A stretch of DNA of 64,000 nucleotides, taken from positions 1,500,501-1,564,500 of the forward strand of contig WAID01000005.1 in assembly GCA_016584495.1 (NCBI GenBank), given 5' to 3'. Positions 1-12,564 of this stretch are shown piece after piece (within the stretch, counting starts at the first letter, position 1; each line of letters opens with the position of its first letter). The position numbers and the translations under genes were made by a program. This DNA is from Celoporthe dispersa. Its lineage: Eukaryota > Ascomycota > Sordariomycetes > Diaporthales > Cryphonectriaceae. The notes under the pieces were generated by a model that made no database searches, was not told the origin of the DNA, and worked only from the letters and a program-made list of their open reading frames with translations.

Positions 1-2473
1 CAAGCGATACTCGTCAACCTGTTTCTCAAGGCGCTCGATCGCCCTAGCGTTGAGCTCAGCAGCCTGGCGGGTAGCATCCGTAGTGGAGTGAGCGGACTCC
101 GAGGCTCGACGCAGCTCTCTAAGCTCCCATCGCAGGTCATCACATTCTTTGGTGAGAGTCTCGATCTCCTGAGCAGACTTCTCTCCCTCATCGTCGAGTG
201 TGGCCTGTAAGACTTCGACCTCATCCTCCAAGCTCTCAACCTTCTCGGACTCGGCCTGCTTGTCAAGCAGTGACTGTCGGAGCTCATCACGGACAGCAGA
301 TAGTTCGTTCCGCAGGTTCTCCAACATATGCTGTCGAGATGACAGATCCTCTTGTAAGTCGTCGATCTGCCGGCTGAGCACTGCTTCCTCATTGTGATGG
401 CGCTCGGTCTCACTTTGAAGTGCCCCCTGCATTTTGGACTCCTTGTTGTTCAGGCTACCTTCGGCCTCGCGCAGCTTTTCGATCGTCTTCTGCAGGCCCA
501 GTACGCGCTCCTCTGCGCGGTTACGTTCTGACTCGAGATTGTGCCGCTCTGTCTCCCACTTTTCGCTATCATTGTCGTACAGATTCTCCTTTTCGCGAAC
601 CTCAGCCTGCAGGTCAGAGATCTCATTGTTCAACCTTTCGATCTCAACCTTGTGCTGGATGCGGATCTCGCGCTCATTGTCCAGAGAGTGTTGCCGTTCC
701 CGTTCAACTTCGCTCTGCAAGTCTGACACTGTCTTATGCAGACGCGTGATGTCTCTCTGCAACGAGGCGGACTCAGCTGTCAATGCGTCGTGACGGCTCT
801 GCAGCAGGTTCTTCTCGTCGCCTCTTGAGTTGAGATCTGTCCGCAGCTCCTCGAGCTTGGTAGCGATAGACCTGCGCTGGCTCTCCGAGGCGTCACGCTC
901 CTGGCGCGACTCCTTCAGCTTGAGCTTCAGGTCGTCGACTTCCCTCTGCTTGGTGTTGAACTGCTGCTCTAGGGAATCATAGTCTTGACGAGCTGTCTCG
1001 ACCTCGTCCTGAAGCCGTACGACTTTCTCCTCCAATTGCCGCGGTAGACCCTTTGTGACGACAGACTTGTTGGCCATCTCTTCCTGTAACTCCTCGAGGT
1101 CGGTCTCTGCGCGCTCCCTGTCGGCCTGCGCATCCTCGAGCTTGTCCTTCAGGTCGCCAACCTGTCGTTGAAGCTCCCGCACGCTTGTCTCGAGATCCTT
1201 GATCGTCTCCCTGGCCTCCTTGAGCTTGCCGCTGGCCTGGGCCTTCTCTTCTAGCTCGATCAGGTGTATCTGGGCGTTCTTTGCCTTGTCCTCGGCCTGT
1301 TGGACCCTGGACTGGAGGTCTTTTAGGTTGTCCTCGTGCTCGCTGATGACCCGGTCCTTTTCTCGGATGTCGGCCTGAAGGTCGTCGATCTCGTCGCGAA
1401 GCTTGTCAGCCTCCTCCTCATGGCTCCGGCCGTCTGCCTGGTGCACTCTTGCCCTCAGGTCGTCCAGCTCGTCGTCGCGCTCGCTGATCGCCCGCTCCTT
1501 CTCCCTGAGGTCCGCCTCAAGGTCGCCTATCTCATCCTGGAGCTTCTCCACCTGGTCGAGGTTATGGCGGTCGGCGCGAAGCTGTTGTTGCAGCCCCTCG
1601 ATGTCTGCATCCTTGTCCTCCATGTCCCGCCGTAACCTGTCCAGTTCTGCAGAGTGGTCGCCGGATCCGGGCTTCTGCCTCGCCAGTTCCTGCATCTCCG
1701 CGAGCTGTTGGCGGTAGGTCTCGAGGTCCTTCTCCGCCGACGTCAGGTGTTTCTTGTAGCGCTGCAGCTCCCTCTGCATCGTGACCTTGTCGACCTTCAA
1801 CTCGGTGTTCTCCTTCAGCGCAGCCTCGCTGAAGCCTGGCCCGGCCTTACGCAGCGCCTCCTCCAGGAAGTGGATCTTGAGCTTGAGGCCAAAGTTCTCC
1901 TTTTCGATCCTGTCGATGACGCCCTCCTGTTCGCGAAGGGACAGCTGCTGGCCGTCCTGAAGGGGCCCTCTGTTTCCGGTCTTACCGCGGCGCATAATCA
2001 TGGGGGTCGAGGCGGTGCTATCGCTGTCGGCGTCCGGGAGCGGCGTGTGGTCCAGGTATGATGGTTCCCTCGATGACCTGTACATGCTGCTCTCTCCGAC
2101 CTGTATGGGCGTCCTGTCCTCGTCGATCTTGCCCAGCGCGGGGGTGACAAGGCCGTTTTCCTTGCCGGTCCGCCGGCGGGCGCTGTTTCCGCGTGGCGGA
2201 CTTGAGGAGAGGGGTGAATTCTGCGCCGCCGATGCCGTTTGGTATGTTTATCCTGTCGCCAAAGGGGGCTCGACTGCTGTTCTTGCCTCGTGGCGTTCGT
2301 AGGATGGTGGGCCGGCCGTTGCCGTTGCGGAGGGACTGGAAGACGTTGGGTTCCTTGCTTGGAGATTGAAACGAGGGTTCCTGGGTGATGTCGAGATCTG
2401 GCTGTCGATCCAGGTATGTCGCGTCGCCGAGGTTGGTCCTGGGCGTATCCAGCCCTATGCCGGGCTGTACCAT
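1..2473 (-). CDS. apsB: ApsB/Mto1-type microtubule-organizing-centre coiled-coil protein, partial, frameshifted
   Basis: Seen: ATG at 2473, no introns, frame open to the left window edge, so the C-terminus is missing. The N-terminus has GLDTPRTNLGD and GGAEFTPLLKSATRK, then a Cnn_1N-type helix (about 1850-1940, core EKENFGLKLKIHFLEEAL), then hundreds of residues of Glu/Gln/Leu-rich heptad coiled coil including KGLPRQLEEK near 1035-1065. Known: Cnn_1N proteins (Mto1/ApsB, Pcp1, centrosomin) recruit gamma-tubulin complexes to spindle pole body or septal organizing centres. The GLDTPRTN and FTPLLKSATR motifs point to the ApsB/Mto1 branch; Pcp1/PcpA is the alternative. Odd: after SATRK the frame shifts by one; reading one base less in the AAA run at 2188-2186 continues directly into NSARRRTGKENG. 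It diverges from GAR1. Confidence 0.85.
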
Positions 2474-3610
2474 GGCGGACCGGGTGTGTGTATGTGTGTA
2501 TTTAGGAGGAGGAGGAGGAGGAGGAGGGGAGGCGTGTGCTGTTGTTGTTGTTATTGTTATTGTTGTTTCGGTATATGATGTGTGATTTGTTTACCGGATC
2601 ACAGGTACAGGCTTCGGAGACGCGATCGGAGGGTTTTCCTACAGCTTGCAGCTCGTAGGGGCACTGACGTCGACATTGATGAATACAAAACTGTGGAGAG
2701 GATCAGCAAATTAAAAGGAGATAAGGTAGGCGATGCGCTCCTCGGGTCGAAAGCAGGTCGCAATTGTAAGCGCTGCTGTCTGAAGACGAAGGGTGGGAAG
2801 CAAGGCGTGTAGCGATCGATCTGCCTGGGTCGAGCGAGGGTGGGTTGTTTACTTTCGGCCCAAGAGACGCGCCTGCTAAAAATCGGACCAGTGAAATTCC
2901 CTGTAGGGCAGCCCGCAAAAAGGCAGACCGGGAAGCCGCTAGCCAATCAATTCACATGATTCAGAACCATCCGCCTGTACACATAATACACTATAGTACA
3001 TAGTTCTGTGCTACGTACATAGTACGGAGTACATACATAGTACGCTGTACCTACGGACAGGGTGAGTTAAGAGGGCCAATCTGCTCAACTTACCTTTCTG
3101 TGGCGGGGATTCTCTACCCGTCTTGCCACTCCCAACCGTAATGAGATTTTGAGGCGCCTAAAAGCTCGAAATCTTGAGGAGAGCTACTATGTAGCTACTT
3201 TGCATGTTGGCATAGGCTGTGCGTTTTGGGGGCGGAGGGGAGGGGGGAACACCCTGCCTGTCTTGACATACTAGTCCTAGGGTACATGGTAAAACTGGAC
3301 GGCGGCTGCTACAGCGTGGGGCATCCCAACAGAGCTCTTATACGTACAGTACCTGAGTACCTAGCACGTACTAGGGTCCGCTTGGCGCCTGTGCGGACTA
3401 GAGCGGAAAGGTCACCATGGTACAATCCATTGCCAGCCGAGCAGGGAAGAGGCCCACTGGAAATTTTCACCTCCAACGTCCCAATCGACAGCTCGTGCAA
3501 GCAAAAAAAAAACCCCCCCCCGAAAGAAACCACCACCACCCAAAACCCGTGACAGCTCACCCGCCACAACCACTTGACCACACACAAATCACACAACACC
3601 AAACGTCGCG
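2474..3610. promoter_or_regulatory. Divergent intergenic region between apsB and GAR1
   Basis: About 1.1 kb separates two start codons facing away from each other, so both promoters must lie here. It contains a TAC-rich stretch at about 2975-3060 in which ACATAGTAC and TACGTACATAGTAC words recur, more of the same (GTACCTGAGTACC) near 3348-3365, a poly-A/poly-C tract near 3504-3520, and a CA-rich, G-poor leader (about 3525-3610) directly upstream of the GAR1 ATG. No individual factor site can be assigned. Short frames here overlap each other in several phases and look non-coding. Confidence 0.5.
2504..2567. repeat. GGA and GTT microsatellites in the apsB leader
   Basis: A (GGA)n run at about 2504-2527 and a GTT/ATT run at 2541-2567 lie just upstream of the minus-strand start codon at 2473. 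On the transcribed strand they are CCT and AAC tracts and probably fall in the 5' untranslated leader. Confidence 0.7.
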
Positions 3611-4387
3611 ATGTCATTCAGAGGAACGCCACGCGGTCGCGGTGGCGGCTTTGGTCGTGGTGGAGGTACGCATCCCAACCAACCCAGGAGGGGGGAGAAG
3701 AAGGAGAGGACGAGAGAAAAGTCTATGCCACGAGTGTGCGCACGCTCAATTACCGATGACCATGAGTACTGACATATTCCCTCTCTCTTCCTCACAGGCC
3801 GCGGCGGTTTCCAACAGCGCGACTTCGGCCCTCCTGCCGAGGTTCAGCCCATCGGCAAATTCCTGCACTCGTGCGAGGGCGAAATGGTCTGCGAGAGCAT
3901 CAACACCAAGGTGCCCCAGTTCAACGCCATCATGTACCTCGAGAACAAGACCTCCGTCGGCAAGATAGACGAGGTGCTTGGCCCCATCAACCAGGTCTTC
4001 TTCACCATCAAGCCCTCCGAGGGCATCCAGGCCACCTCCTTCAAGAACGGCGATAAGTTCTTCATCGACAGCCAGAAGCTCATGCCCCTCGAGCGCTTCC
4101 TGCCCAAGCCGAAACCTTTACCTGGCGCGCCCAAGGTCAAGAAGCCCAGCAGGGGCGGCAGCGGCGGTTTTGGCGGACGTGGAGGCGGCAGGGGTGGATT
4201 CGGCGCCCGTGGCGGATCAAGAGGTGGTCGTGGTGGCCCGTCGAGAGGCGGTTTCGGCGCCCGAGGTGGTGGCCGTGGAGGTGGTGGCTTCAGTGGCGGT
4301 CGCGGCAACTCGGGCTCCGGTGGCTTCTCACGGGGCGGTGGTGCTGGTGGTAGGGGTCGGGGAGGCTTCAGCAGGGGAGGATGGTGA
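3611..4387 (+). CDS. GAR1: H/ACA snoRNP subunit Gar1
   Basis: Two exons, 3611-3665 and 3798-4387, joined across a 132-nt phase-1 intron (GTACGC...CACAG), give 214 residues. A short N-terminal Gly/Arg stretch is followed by the Gar1/Naf1 core (about residues 20-120: PIGKFLHSCEGEMVC, NAIMYLENKTSVGKIDEV, QVFFTIKP) and a long C-terminal RGG tail ending in FSRGGW. Known: Gar1 binds the Cbf5/dyskerin pseudouridine synthase in H/ACA snoRNPs with Nop10 and Nhp2, acts in the nucleolus in rRNA pseudouridylation, and replaces Naf1 during maturation. Length and both RGG flanks are normal for fungi. The ATG is the only in-frame start compatible with the splice junction, and the frame is intact. Confidence 0.97.
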
Positions 4388-5857
4388 TCTTCCCTTCGTT
4401 TTCTCCCTGATTACCACCCTGGCATCAAGTTGTACTTTCTTTTCTTTTTTTTTTATTGGTCCATGTGGGATATTCAACAAGAAAAAAACCTCTCGCGATT
4501 GGTTGAGTTCTTTGGCGTTAAGGAAAAGGGAAAGGGGTGTTGTCCGGTCTGTTTCCAAAGAGTTGCAGGAGAGCTAGATGATCTATCCATGATGGAGCTT
4601 GGCACCGGGCTGGTAGAATCTATCTAAGGCCGCCTCCGAGTGTGGGATTGGCAGATGTCAACTACCTGGGTGATGTGCATACGGCTTTGAAGACGAACTC
4701 CCTGCCGGCAGATGGATACCTTCTGGTCCCGCCGGCCTTTTTACGTGTTGGGGCGTCAAGACTACCGCGGTCACTGACGACGCAGACTTCAATCAGCCAT
4801 CCTCGTAGCCGAGGACTGACGTCTCAGGCTTCATGTCCGCCAATTTTCTCCACAGCTGGAAAGGAGGTGGTGGTCGAAGATAACGAGGTTTGCTCCATAT
4901 GCATTCCAGTTTAGCCACTACTATACTACAATATTAAAAAAAAAAAAGTCCCGTCTGTCCAAGACACAAGCGGTGCAGTGAGAGCCACGATTCTATTTCT
5001 TGCCATGCTCAAGGGTTACTATGCTTCATAAAATTCTCACGCCCGGAAAATCATTCTTGTCTTTCATTCTATACACTGGCAGTCGAGCTTATCTCTGGTC
5101 ACTGCACTGTTCCCAGGTGAGTCACCGGAGTAATCGCCTGCACCACAGTCCGCCCCTCCCTTCCAACATGACACCCAACACGTCTTTATAAATGCCAGAT
5201 GATCTTTGGCAGCTAGCGAAGGAGCTCAAGCAGATTTCCGAAAGGAGTGTCGTACGTGTCCTAAGAGGGCACACTTCGCTTTTGATTGTTTTGTAGAGCA
5301 TCACTGTTCGATTGCGTCAGCGTTAAAGATGTACTTAGTCCACCCACCCCTACAGAACTCTGTCAGTCTTTAACTATGATTCATACATATATATATATTT
5401 AATATCCGCATAATTATCTCGGTGCCCCTCGGGTTTTGCCGCCCTTTCTCGTTGCTGATAGTAGCTTATTTTCTTGCTTGCTATCGATGTGACGGACAAT
5501 CATTCGTGAGAACTAGCAAGGCATGCGAAGGACATCTCGAACATAGTCTCTTCTTAATATTTGCGCACACATCAAGACCTGACTACCATGGAAGAATAAG
5601 ATGTCTTACTAGTAATGACAGCAGTGATATTCCGTATTCAAATAAGTCAAAACAAAGACAAAAAAAAAAACGAGAGGGCTTCGAGGTATCCAATTTTAGA
5701 ACAGCAACAGTCCCCGAGCGAGTGCAAGCAATCATGTCCAAAAAGCCGACCATGTGTACTCCCGGGTATCTCGATCTAAGTCCATCTTGAGAAGACGTCC
5801 GCCACGTGCTTGTTTCCCAACCTCTCTACAAATCGCCATTCTGTCCGGCAGTCTAAT
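4388..5857. other. Convergent intergenic region, no gene seen
   Basis: This lies between the stop codons of GAR1 and SLM1, so it mainly holds two 3' regions. A T-rich run at about 4441-4455 and A runs at 4936 and 5660 are visible. Short frames (for example 4642-4914 and 5422-5790) show no recognisable motif and no codon-like bias, and no tRNA or other RNA fold was seen. Confidence 0.5.
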
Positions 5858-8800
5858 CTACCTCAAAGAGCTCTTTGGGTACTCTCCTGGGATGTGCAGA
5901 TTAGAGATCGTCTGAACCTCACTGCTAAGCGTGGGCACCTCGCTGCTCAGCGTCGGTGCGTCGCTCTCCGTCCTCTCGCTGACGGCAGGCCTCTTCGGCA
6001 GAGCCGTTGAGCCATTCGCATAGGGAACAGGGACCACGGTTGTCCGAGGAATCTGGTCAGCAGCGCTCATCGACTGTCCGTCCGCTGCGTCGTATGCAGT
6101 CGTATTGCTGGGTCCAGAAGTCTGACTTCCCATTGCGTAAGGGTCTTGCACAGGCTGAAACGTCCTACTCCCGTCCGCAACAGCAACTGGGGCAGGCCCA
6201 GTGGGATTTCCAGAGTACCAGTTAGGCTCCTGGTGGCTGCTCGCCGCATTGTGTTCTGGGTCCTGCCATCCGCCGGTATTGTTCTGCGCCGCCCTAGCAG
6301 CGATGATCGTAGCCGGGTGGTTCGCGTAGGGGGCGTCGCTCGGCTGCGTCTGGGCGGATTGGTACCTGGGGTTGACAACCTGGTGGGGCGCCTGCACGTA
6401 ATTGTTCTGAGGGTCTCCTTGCATGGCCGTCGACGAAGGGTAATACTGCTCGAGGGCGCTGCCGGGTAAGGCTCCAGCTGCTGCAATGGTGTCGCTATCG
6501 TGGCCTGTGTAGCTGCCTGGCTGGCCCTCGCCGGAACCCTGGCGGTTCATACTAGAGGGCGACAGGGGCGCCTGTAAGCCGCGTTGTGCGTTGACCTCGA
6601 TATCGGATGGGAACCGCCCACCTGGTGACGGACGCCTGGGCACGTCTTGCTGAGCTGGAACGAGGGCCGCCGAGGATGTGTGGGCGGCGTAGGGCTCGTC
6701 GTCGTCCTCATCGACCACTCCGTCCGAACTGACGGACCGCCGGGAGGACGTCCGGCTGAAGCTTCTCGAGTGGCTGCGGACGAAATCGTTGCGCTCTTGC
6801 GGGGTCTTCTCGGTGAGGGTCTTGATGTCTTCATACCAAGCCATCATCGTGTCGTGGCTTTCAGCACGGAAGACCCATGAGTGGCTCCCTGTGTACGCCG
6901 CCGGTCTGGCGGCCCTTGAGGATGAACTTGGGCGAGCTACCGGTCTCCTGCGAGTGGGATCCTAGCTTCTGTTCCGGGAGGTAGAGCGACATGACAGGAG
7001 ATTGCGTCTTGTCGGCCGACTTGAACTCGTGCAGGTGTGTTGGAGAGAGGACATACCTAAAGAAGAAAATGTCAGCGAGTCTCAACACACACGGACCACC
7101 GAGAGCTTCAAACCTACCAGCCGGCCGTGTAGCTCTTCAGGTACTTCGTCTTCCGCTCGAGAAGACCAGCTCTGATCTCCTGGCAGGCAAAATGGTCCTT
7201 GCCCGGATAGTGGATATACTGAGATGACCGGATCGGGATGGATGGGTCCACGAACTGGTCGTCCTTCTTTACAAAGCTCGCCCACTCGTGATCCTTGGGC
7301 ATCGCGATCGGCCCGACGCGGAGTTCCTCAATGGCGTACAGGGCGGCTTCGGCATCCCTCTTCATGATCCCGGCCAGAGCGTTGTATGACTTTTGAATCT
7401 CGCCGACGACGATTGACTCGAGCTCACGGCCAGAGTTCTCGAGGTTCAAGTATGCCTGTGCCGGGTCAGCATGCGGCGTCACGGCCTATGTCTCGGTCCG
7501 TCTCACCTGGTGCAGATAGTTCTCCTCGTCCAGCTGCCTCTCGAGCTGCCTATCCACTGCCAGGCGGAGGAGGTACGGATCCTCCTTGCCGGTGGTCAGG
7601 GCCGAGTCGAGCTCGCTCTTGCCGAGGGTGTCCTGCAGGGCCCTGACAGCCCTCCTAGTAGCCTCCATCTCTTTCTCGACGGAATTCTTAAAGTCACCCG
7701 ACAGGTTCTTGATCTCCTTGATCTTTAGCTGAAGATCGCTCCTCAGCCCTGTCAGAGCCAAGATGACATCTTCTTCAATCTCGCGCGCCTTGTTCGCCCC
7801 CATGATCGCCTGCGAGTTGTAGTTGCGCAAGATCTGCACGGCATCATCGAGACCTCCCGAGGGCAAGAAACCGGGCGGCATATGGACATTGTTGAGGACG
7901 TTGGCGAGTTTCAAGAGAGCCTTCGATCGCTGCTCGTAGAATGTCTTTTTGGGGGGGTTCGAGGTGGGCTTTATCAGCACCGCAGCTGCAATGGGGCGGG
8001 GGAACACCATAAGAAGAGGTTGGACACATACCTGAACCTCCTTGAAATACGTGATCAGGTCCTTCAAAATCTTGCGCCAGGCTGATGAGGCAGACCCAGG
8101 AGTCAGCTGGCTATCCGACGGCCTACCAGACAGCTCACAGGGCAGGTAGAAGACGGAGAGACACCGCACTCACCTTGAAAGCGCTCGGCGAGAGCCTCGG
8201 TGGGATTCCCGGTCGTCGGGACAGGACAGTAAAAGGCACTATGCATCTCGTCCTCGTCCGTGTTCGACTGCAGAGCCAGGCTCCGGACGCTGCCGGCCTT
8301 CATGCTCCTGCGACTGCCGGATCTCCTGAGGCTGCCGCCCCGGCGCAGCGAGTTCTTCTTCTTGAGGGTGTTGCTCCTCGACACCTGGATGCTATTGGAG
8401 CCGTCCATGGTCCCCACGCCGGACCTGGTCGAGCCCGTGAAGGAGTTGGACCGCTGTATACTGCTCATGTTGTTCGTATTGTAGTGCGGGCCGGGCGCGT
8501 TGATGATGGAGCTTCCGCGCTGGCTAGCATCCCATTCCTCAGTGAACCTGCCGGTCGGTCGTGTCGGCGCGGGTGCGTAGAGGTGGTCGCCGTCTCTGTG
8601 GGCGATCTGCGGGGTACTTCCGAGGTTTGAATTGGCCAAGGTGTTGAGGGAAGTCGGATCGTGGAGGTCAGGAGGTTGTTGTTGATGATGTTGAGGAGGA
8701 AGAAGGTGATGATGATGTCGAGGAGAGGACGATGACGCAGATGGGTCCAGAGAACCGCTCTGACCATTGTGGCTTGGGCTTGGAGCTAGAGGACGGTCGT

Positions 8801-8924
8801 CGAAGTAGGAATTGCCATTGACAGCGGTAGTTCCGAGGCTAGACGACTGTAGGCCATGGCCAATCCCATTCCCACTGTCATAGCTATTGCCATGGCTCAA
8901 GGACTGCGGGGCCCTGGCAGCCAT
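5858..8924 (-). CDS. SLM1: Slm1-like F-BAR and PH domain protein (TORC2/eisosome effector), one frameshift
   Basis: Five exons on the minus strand: 8924-8174, 8081-8032, 7944-7507, 7455-7118, 7056-5858 (introns 92, 87, 51, 61 nt), about 924 residues. Layout: low-complexity Ser/His/Gln-rich N-terminus (1-235), an F-BAR-like helical domain (about 240-480: NPTEALAERFQ, FLPSGGLDDAVQILRNY, ALTGLRSDLQLKIKEIKNL, PYLLRLAVDRQLERQ), a PH domain (about 500-610: ERKTKYLKSYTAGW/YVLSPTHLHEF, WVFRAESHDTMMAWYEDI), and a disordered tail ending PGEYPK. Known: yeast Slm1/2 bind PI(4,5)P2, sit at eisosomes and are TORC2 substrates controlling actin and sphingolipid synthesis. Odd: one extra base in the CCC run at 6887-6889 (GGG in the mRNA) breaks the PH domain between GGVHR and SHSWVFR. 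The start is the first ATG (8924); an in-frame TTG at 8939 is not used. Confidence 0.92.
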
Positions 8925-11900
8925 CTTGAGGTGTGCCAATGTCTGAAAACGTCCTTTAAAAAAAAAAAGTCAGGGCGTTGGCGCAGTAGTGGCCGCGACC
9001 GTCGGGATCTCGCAATGGCTCGCGACGGCTCGAGTGGGCTCTTGTCAGTAAGGAATTCCCTGGACAGTATCCCACAGAGGCCGTGCTGAGGTTTCGAGGA
9101 GAACGTCCCTGCTTGGGATCGATCTGGAGATGGGAAAAGGAAGGGGAGTTTGAGGAGAAGAATCGAGGCTGTACTCTATGGCTTCGAGACGGCAGTGCAC
9201 CTGAGCGCCTGGTGTCACCAAGTAGCAGGAGATTTCAAGCGTTAAGAGGGGGGGAAGAAATGGTAGGCCTCGGGCCAGGCTGGACGAAGTTTAAAAGTAA
9301 GACTGACTGGACCCTTTATTTCTCTCTCTAGACGGGTATCTCTATAGAAGGTAGTACATACTACGTGGAAGCCCATGAACAAGGAGTTGGTCCAGGGGTT
9401 TGGACTGAAAATCCAGCAGGAAGAGCAGATTACAGGGTATCCCACAGCGGCATGCTGCATACACAATAGTAGGTAACTGTAGCACGGTTGCCCAAAAAAG
9501 GCATATCGTCACCAAGCCACCCACCCCTTCCTCTTTTCTTTTTTTTTTTCCCTCACTCAGCAATCACGAATGGCCCAGCAGCTGCCGCATGCAACAGTCC
9601 AACAAGTTTTGACGGCCCCCTGGTGGATGCAACCATCACAATCTGCAATCTAAGCCCTGTGAGTGCTTTGTCTCTGCCGTCCCTCTCTGGCACGCCGAGA
9701 TAACTCGTCGAACCCGAACGGGAGGAACTATGACGTAACCAGCTCACGGCTATTGTTACATGGGGCCATGTAGTGCGCCTCGTCCATCCCTGATGCCATG
9801 GCACCTTGGCTCGGCAGAGCGCTGATCAACCCTGATCAACCAACCTGCTTACCTGCTGGTAGAAACCTTATAAAAAAAAATTGGAACGTCCGACTCAAAA
9901 CAGTCTGGAAATTGCGCCCCAAGAGCTGTGTGACACAGCTGGCAATGCCTTCCACCAACACATGTATATATTCTCTCTTTGTCCTCCCTCCTAGCCACCC
10001 AGTGCGCATCTACTCTGGTAAGATAATTAGCGGTTGAAACATGGTGCATCACCCAATGTCCCGCTCAAGATGCTCATATACACACGATAGAATTCTGCTG
10101 AGCCACACATCAACAGTGGAAGGCCTGCAAGTGCCTAAATAGTGTCTCCAGCGGGGTGGGGCAGTAGCACCGCGGGTGTACTAATTACCAAGGCGGGCAT
10201 CCGATAAGTCACGGGCTCTACATTCTGATCATCAGCCAGTTCAGTTCTTCAAGAAACCCTTCAACCGGGGTCGTCCCGCCCAATCTGCACGTTTCTCTTT
10301 TTTTTTCAAGGGTGGTAGGGGGAGGGTCTCCATCCCGACTCATTCCAACTCCAATCAGACACTTTCCAGCTTCCTGTGTATGGAAGTTGTGAGCTGCAAT
10401 CTTGGGCTCAAATCCAGGAAACATCAGCTTAGCATAGACCACCCAGAGAAGGGAATCAAGAAATCTGTGACTACGTCACCATAGGAGCCTCCTATCGCAT
10501 GCTACAGGACTGACCCTGACTTGGATTGCTATGACACTGAGACGCTTATATTGAATGCAATACAAACTGCAAAGGGTATCCTCCTCCCCAACAAGGGCTC
10601 CAGGGCCCTCTTTAGCTTCCATCCCTGCAGAACCGCTCGTCACCAAGCTGGAACGCCATGAATTGGTGGAGCGAGCACACTCCAGGTAAGAACATTACGT
10701 TGTTTCTCATGAACATAATAGAGATGGACTTGAATCATAGAGATGTCGGTGCGGCTAGTATGATAATTGGACAAGCCCAGCTTCCAAGTCAAGTAGAAGG
10801 AATACACAGATCTTAGCGTAGCTGCTAGCAGACCTTGCGAGCCGTGGAGAAGGATTTGTCTTAAAGATAGATCTGAGGCCGGTGGCAGGGCAAGTCAATG
10901 GTTTCAATCACCAGGGCATGTGTGAAAGACCTGGATGTGGGGCAGCAACTATACAAGCCATTGTCTTCACTCTACCTTGGGTCAGTAAGGGGAGCTAGGG
11001 CAACTAGGTGATTGTAGGAGAGCACTAACAGCTTAGAGCAAGAAAGATAGAAAATCTATAGGGTTGTACTATTCTTCACAGCCTGTTTGTGTATCAGAAC
11101 TCTATTCAAGCAAGCAAGCAATTATGAGTATCAGCTGAACTATCAGGATGAGCAAATCCGAACCCGAGGAGCTCCAGGGTTGTTGCCATTCCTCCGGGAC
11201 CCCAGAAATCACCAATACACAAGCCAGATGTCGAAGGGCCTGATAAGCTACAAGTGATCTCAAGTTCCTTAAATGCTGCTCTAGGATTCATAGGGATGAT
11301 AGCCTCTATTATGCTGTTGGTAATACCTGGATAGTTGGTGAAGAGGCATGATCGTCATCTGAGAATAATAAGGATGACTTGTTATGTTTAGAGTCTCATA
11401 GCATCTAGCCTTATTTCATCAGAGGATTCTTTGCAGAGAGATGATAGATGATAACAAACTTCATTCAAGGTTTATTGGCAATGATCACACATACAAAGCT
11501 ATCACTGACTCGCATAATTGATACTTTTAAAAGTAATGATATTTATATATGTGATTTAAAATTGAGCTTCTCGATTTTTATTTCAAAAAAAGAGAAGCTG
11601 CAATAAGAACAACCTCTACACAAAACCTCACTTTCTCAAGCCCTTGCTGAAACATATTGCTTTGTCAAAGATTTTTTTTTTTAGAAGCGTTCTGTTTAGA
11701 TGATGTTGTTTGGCCAATCCAAAGGTATACTCGAGTCATCATCATTCACATAGTTACTTCAGTGTCATCATATGTAGACCGCCTACTCTAAGCTAATGAG
11801 TTGGATGGTTTGAGTTCATGTCGAAACCATGTCGACAGACCCAGCCAAGTGGTCCATGTTGCTACTCAGACTCTGTGCTTCGAAATATTCTGAGGTGGAC

Positions 11901-12564
11901 ATGGAGTTGAGCCACGAAGATACAGTGAATTAAAAGAAGCAGCCAACATTATTATGAGCTCGAGGGGAACACAAACGCAGGCCCAGGTATTGAACAATGC
12001 TATTACTATTCTCAATTACCTCCTACCTACCTCAGCCGTCCACCCGAGAAAGATTTCGATAAGATGAAGTAATTAGGAGACCTTCCATATCTTCCCTCTC
12101 GCCTGAACGCACTGCTGTTGTCTAGGGTGGCGGTTATCGAGTGTTCCACCTCGGAACTAATAATATTACAATATCACCGGTAGTTGGATGTTGTTGCCGT
12201 ACTCATTGCCGTCCCTCCAAAAATCAAAGCATTGCGCCCCACAAAATTCCCCAGATTCAAGTAATAACCCGGACTCCAGTCGCCACAAGGAGGCATGAAA
12301 GAGTGCATTGATGCGGAGGCGGGTCCGTCACAACGTCACATTGTCCCACCTGGATAGGACGGCCTCAATTGATTAACGTTCAACCTCTAAGCATCTCGTG
12401 ACTAGTTGAAGACCCAGGGGGCAGCATGCAGGTGGCTCCCCGACGGTGAGTGACCATGTCTGGACCTCGGGAATCCTACATACATAAGGACGTTCGTCAC
12501 CAGAACTTTGCTTCTACAGGTTGAGACGCGACGCTTGCCAGGCAATCGCACTCGAGTTTTCACG
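8925..12564. other. Long intergenic region (3.6 kb), no supported gene
   Basis: Divergent spacer between SLM1 and the glycoside hydrolase. The first part (8925-9300) is probably the SLM1 promoter and leader. From about 10.5 kb the sequence becomes noticeably more AT-rich and has no frame above about 75 codons with recognisable content. Features seen: T/A runs at 9540-9550 and 9871-9880, and an 8-bp inverted repeat AGCTTCTC/GAGAAGCT at 11565-11572/11592-11599. It may hold an old decayed element, but nothing can be named. Confidence 0.45.

Noticed and set aside
420..2061. Several plus-strand frames across the left end
   Set aside because: They are antisense to the continuous coiled-coil frame of the ApsB-like gene and have skewed Leu/Ser/Arg composition typical of shadows.
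2157..2200. Intron as explanation of the ApsB frameshift
   Set aside because: The family sequence continues without any gap on both sides of the shift, leaving no bases for an intron; the same holds for SLM1 and both glycoside hydrolase shifts.
8925..8939. SLM1 start at 8939
   Set aside because: That codon is TTG; the first ATG in frame is at 8924.
11565..11599. Hairpin AGCTTCTC/GAGAAGCT as a functional RNA or terminator
   Set aside because: 8-bp arms and a long A/T loop without a neighbouring gene; expected by chance in several kb.
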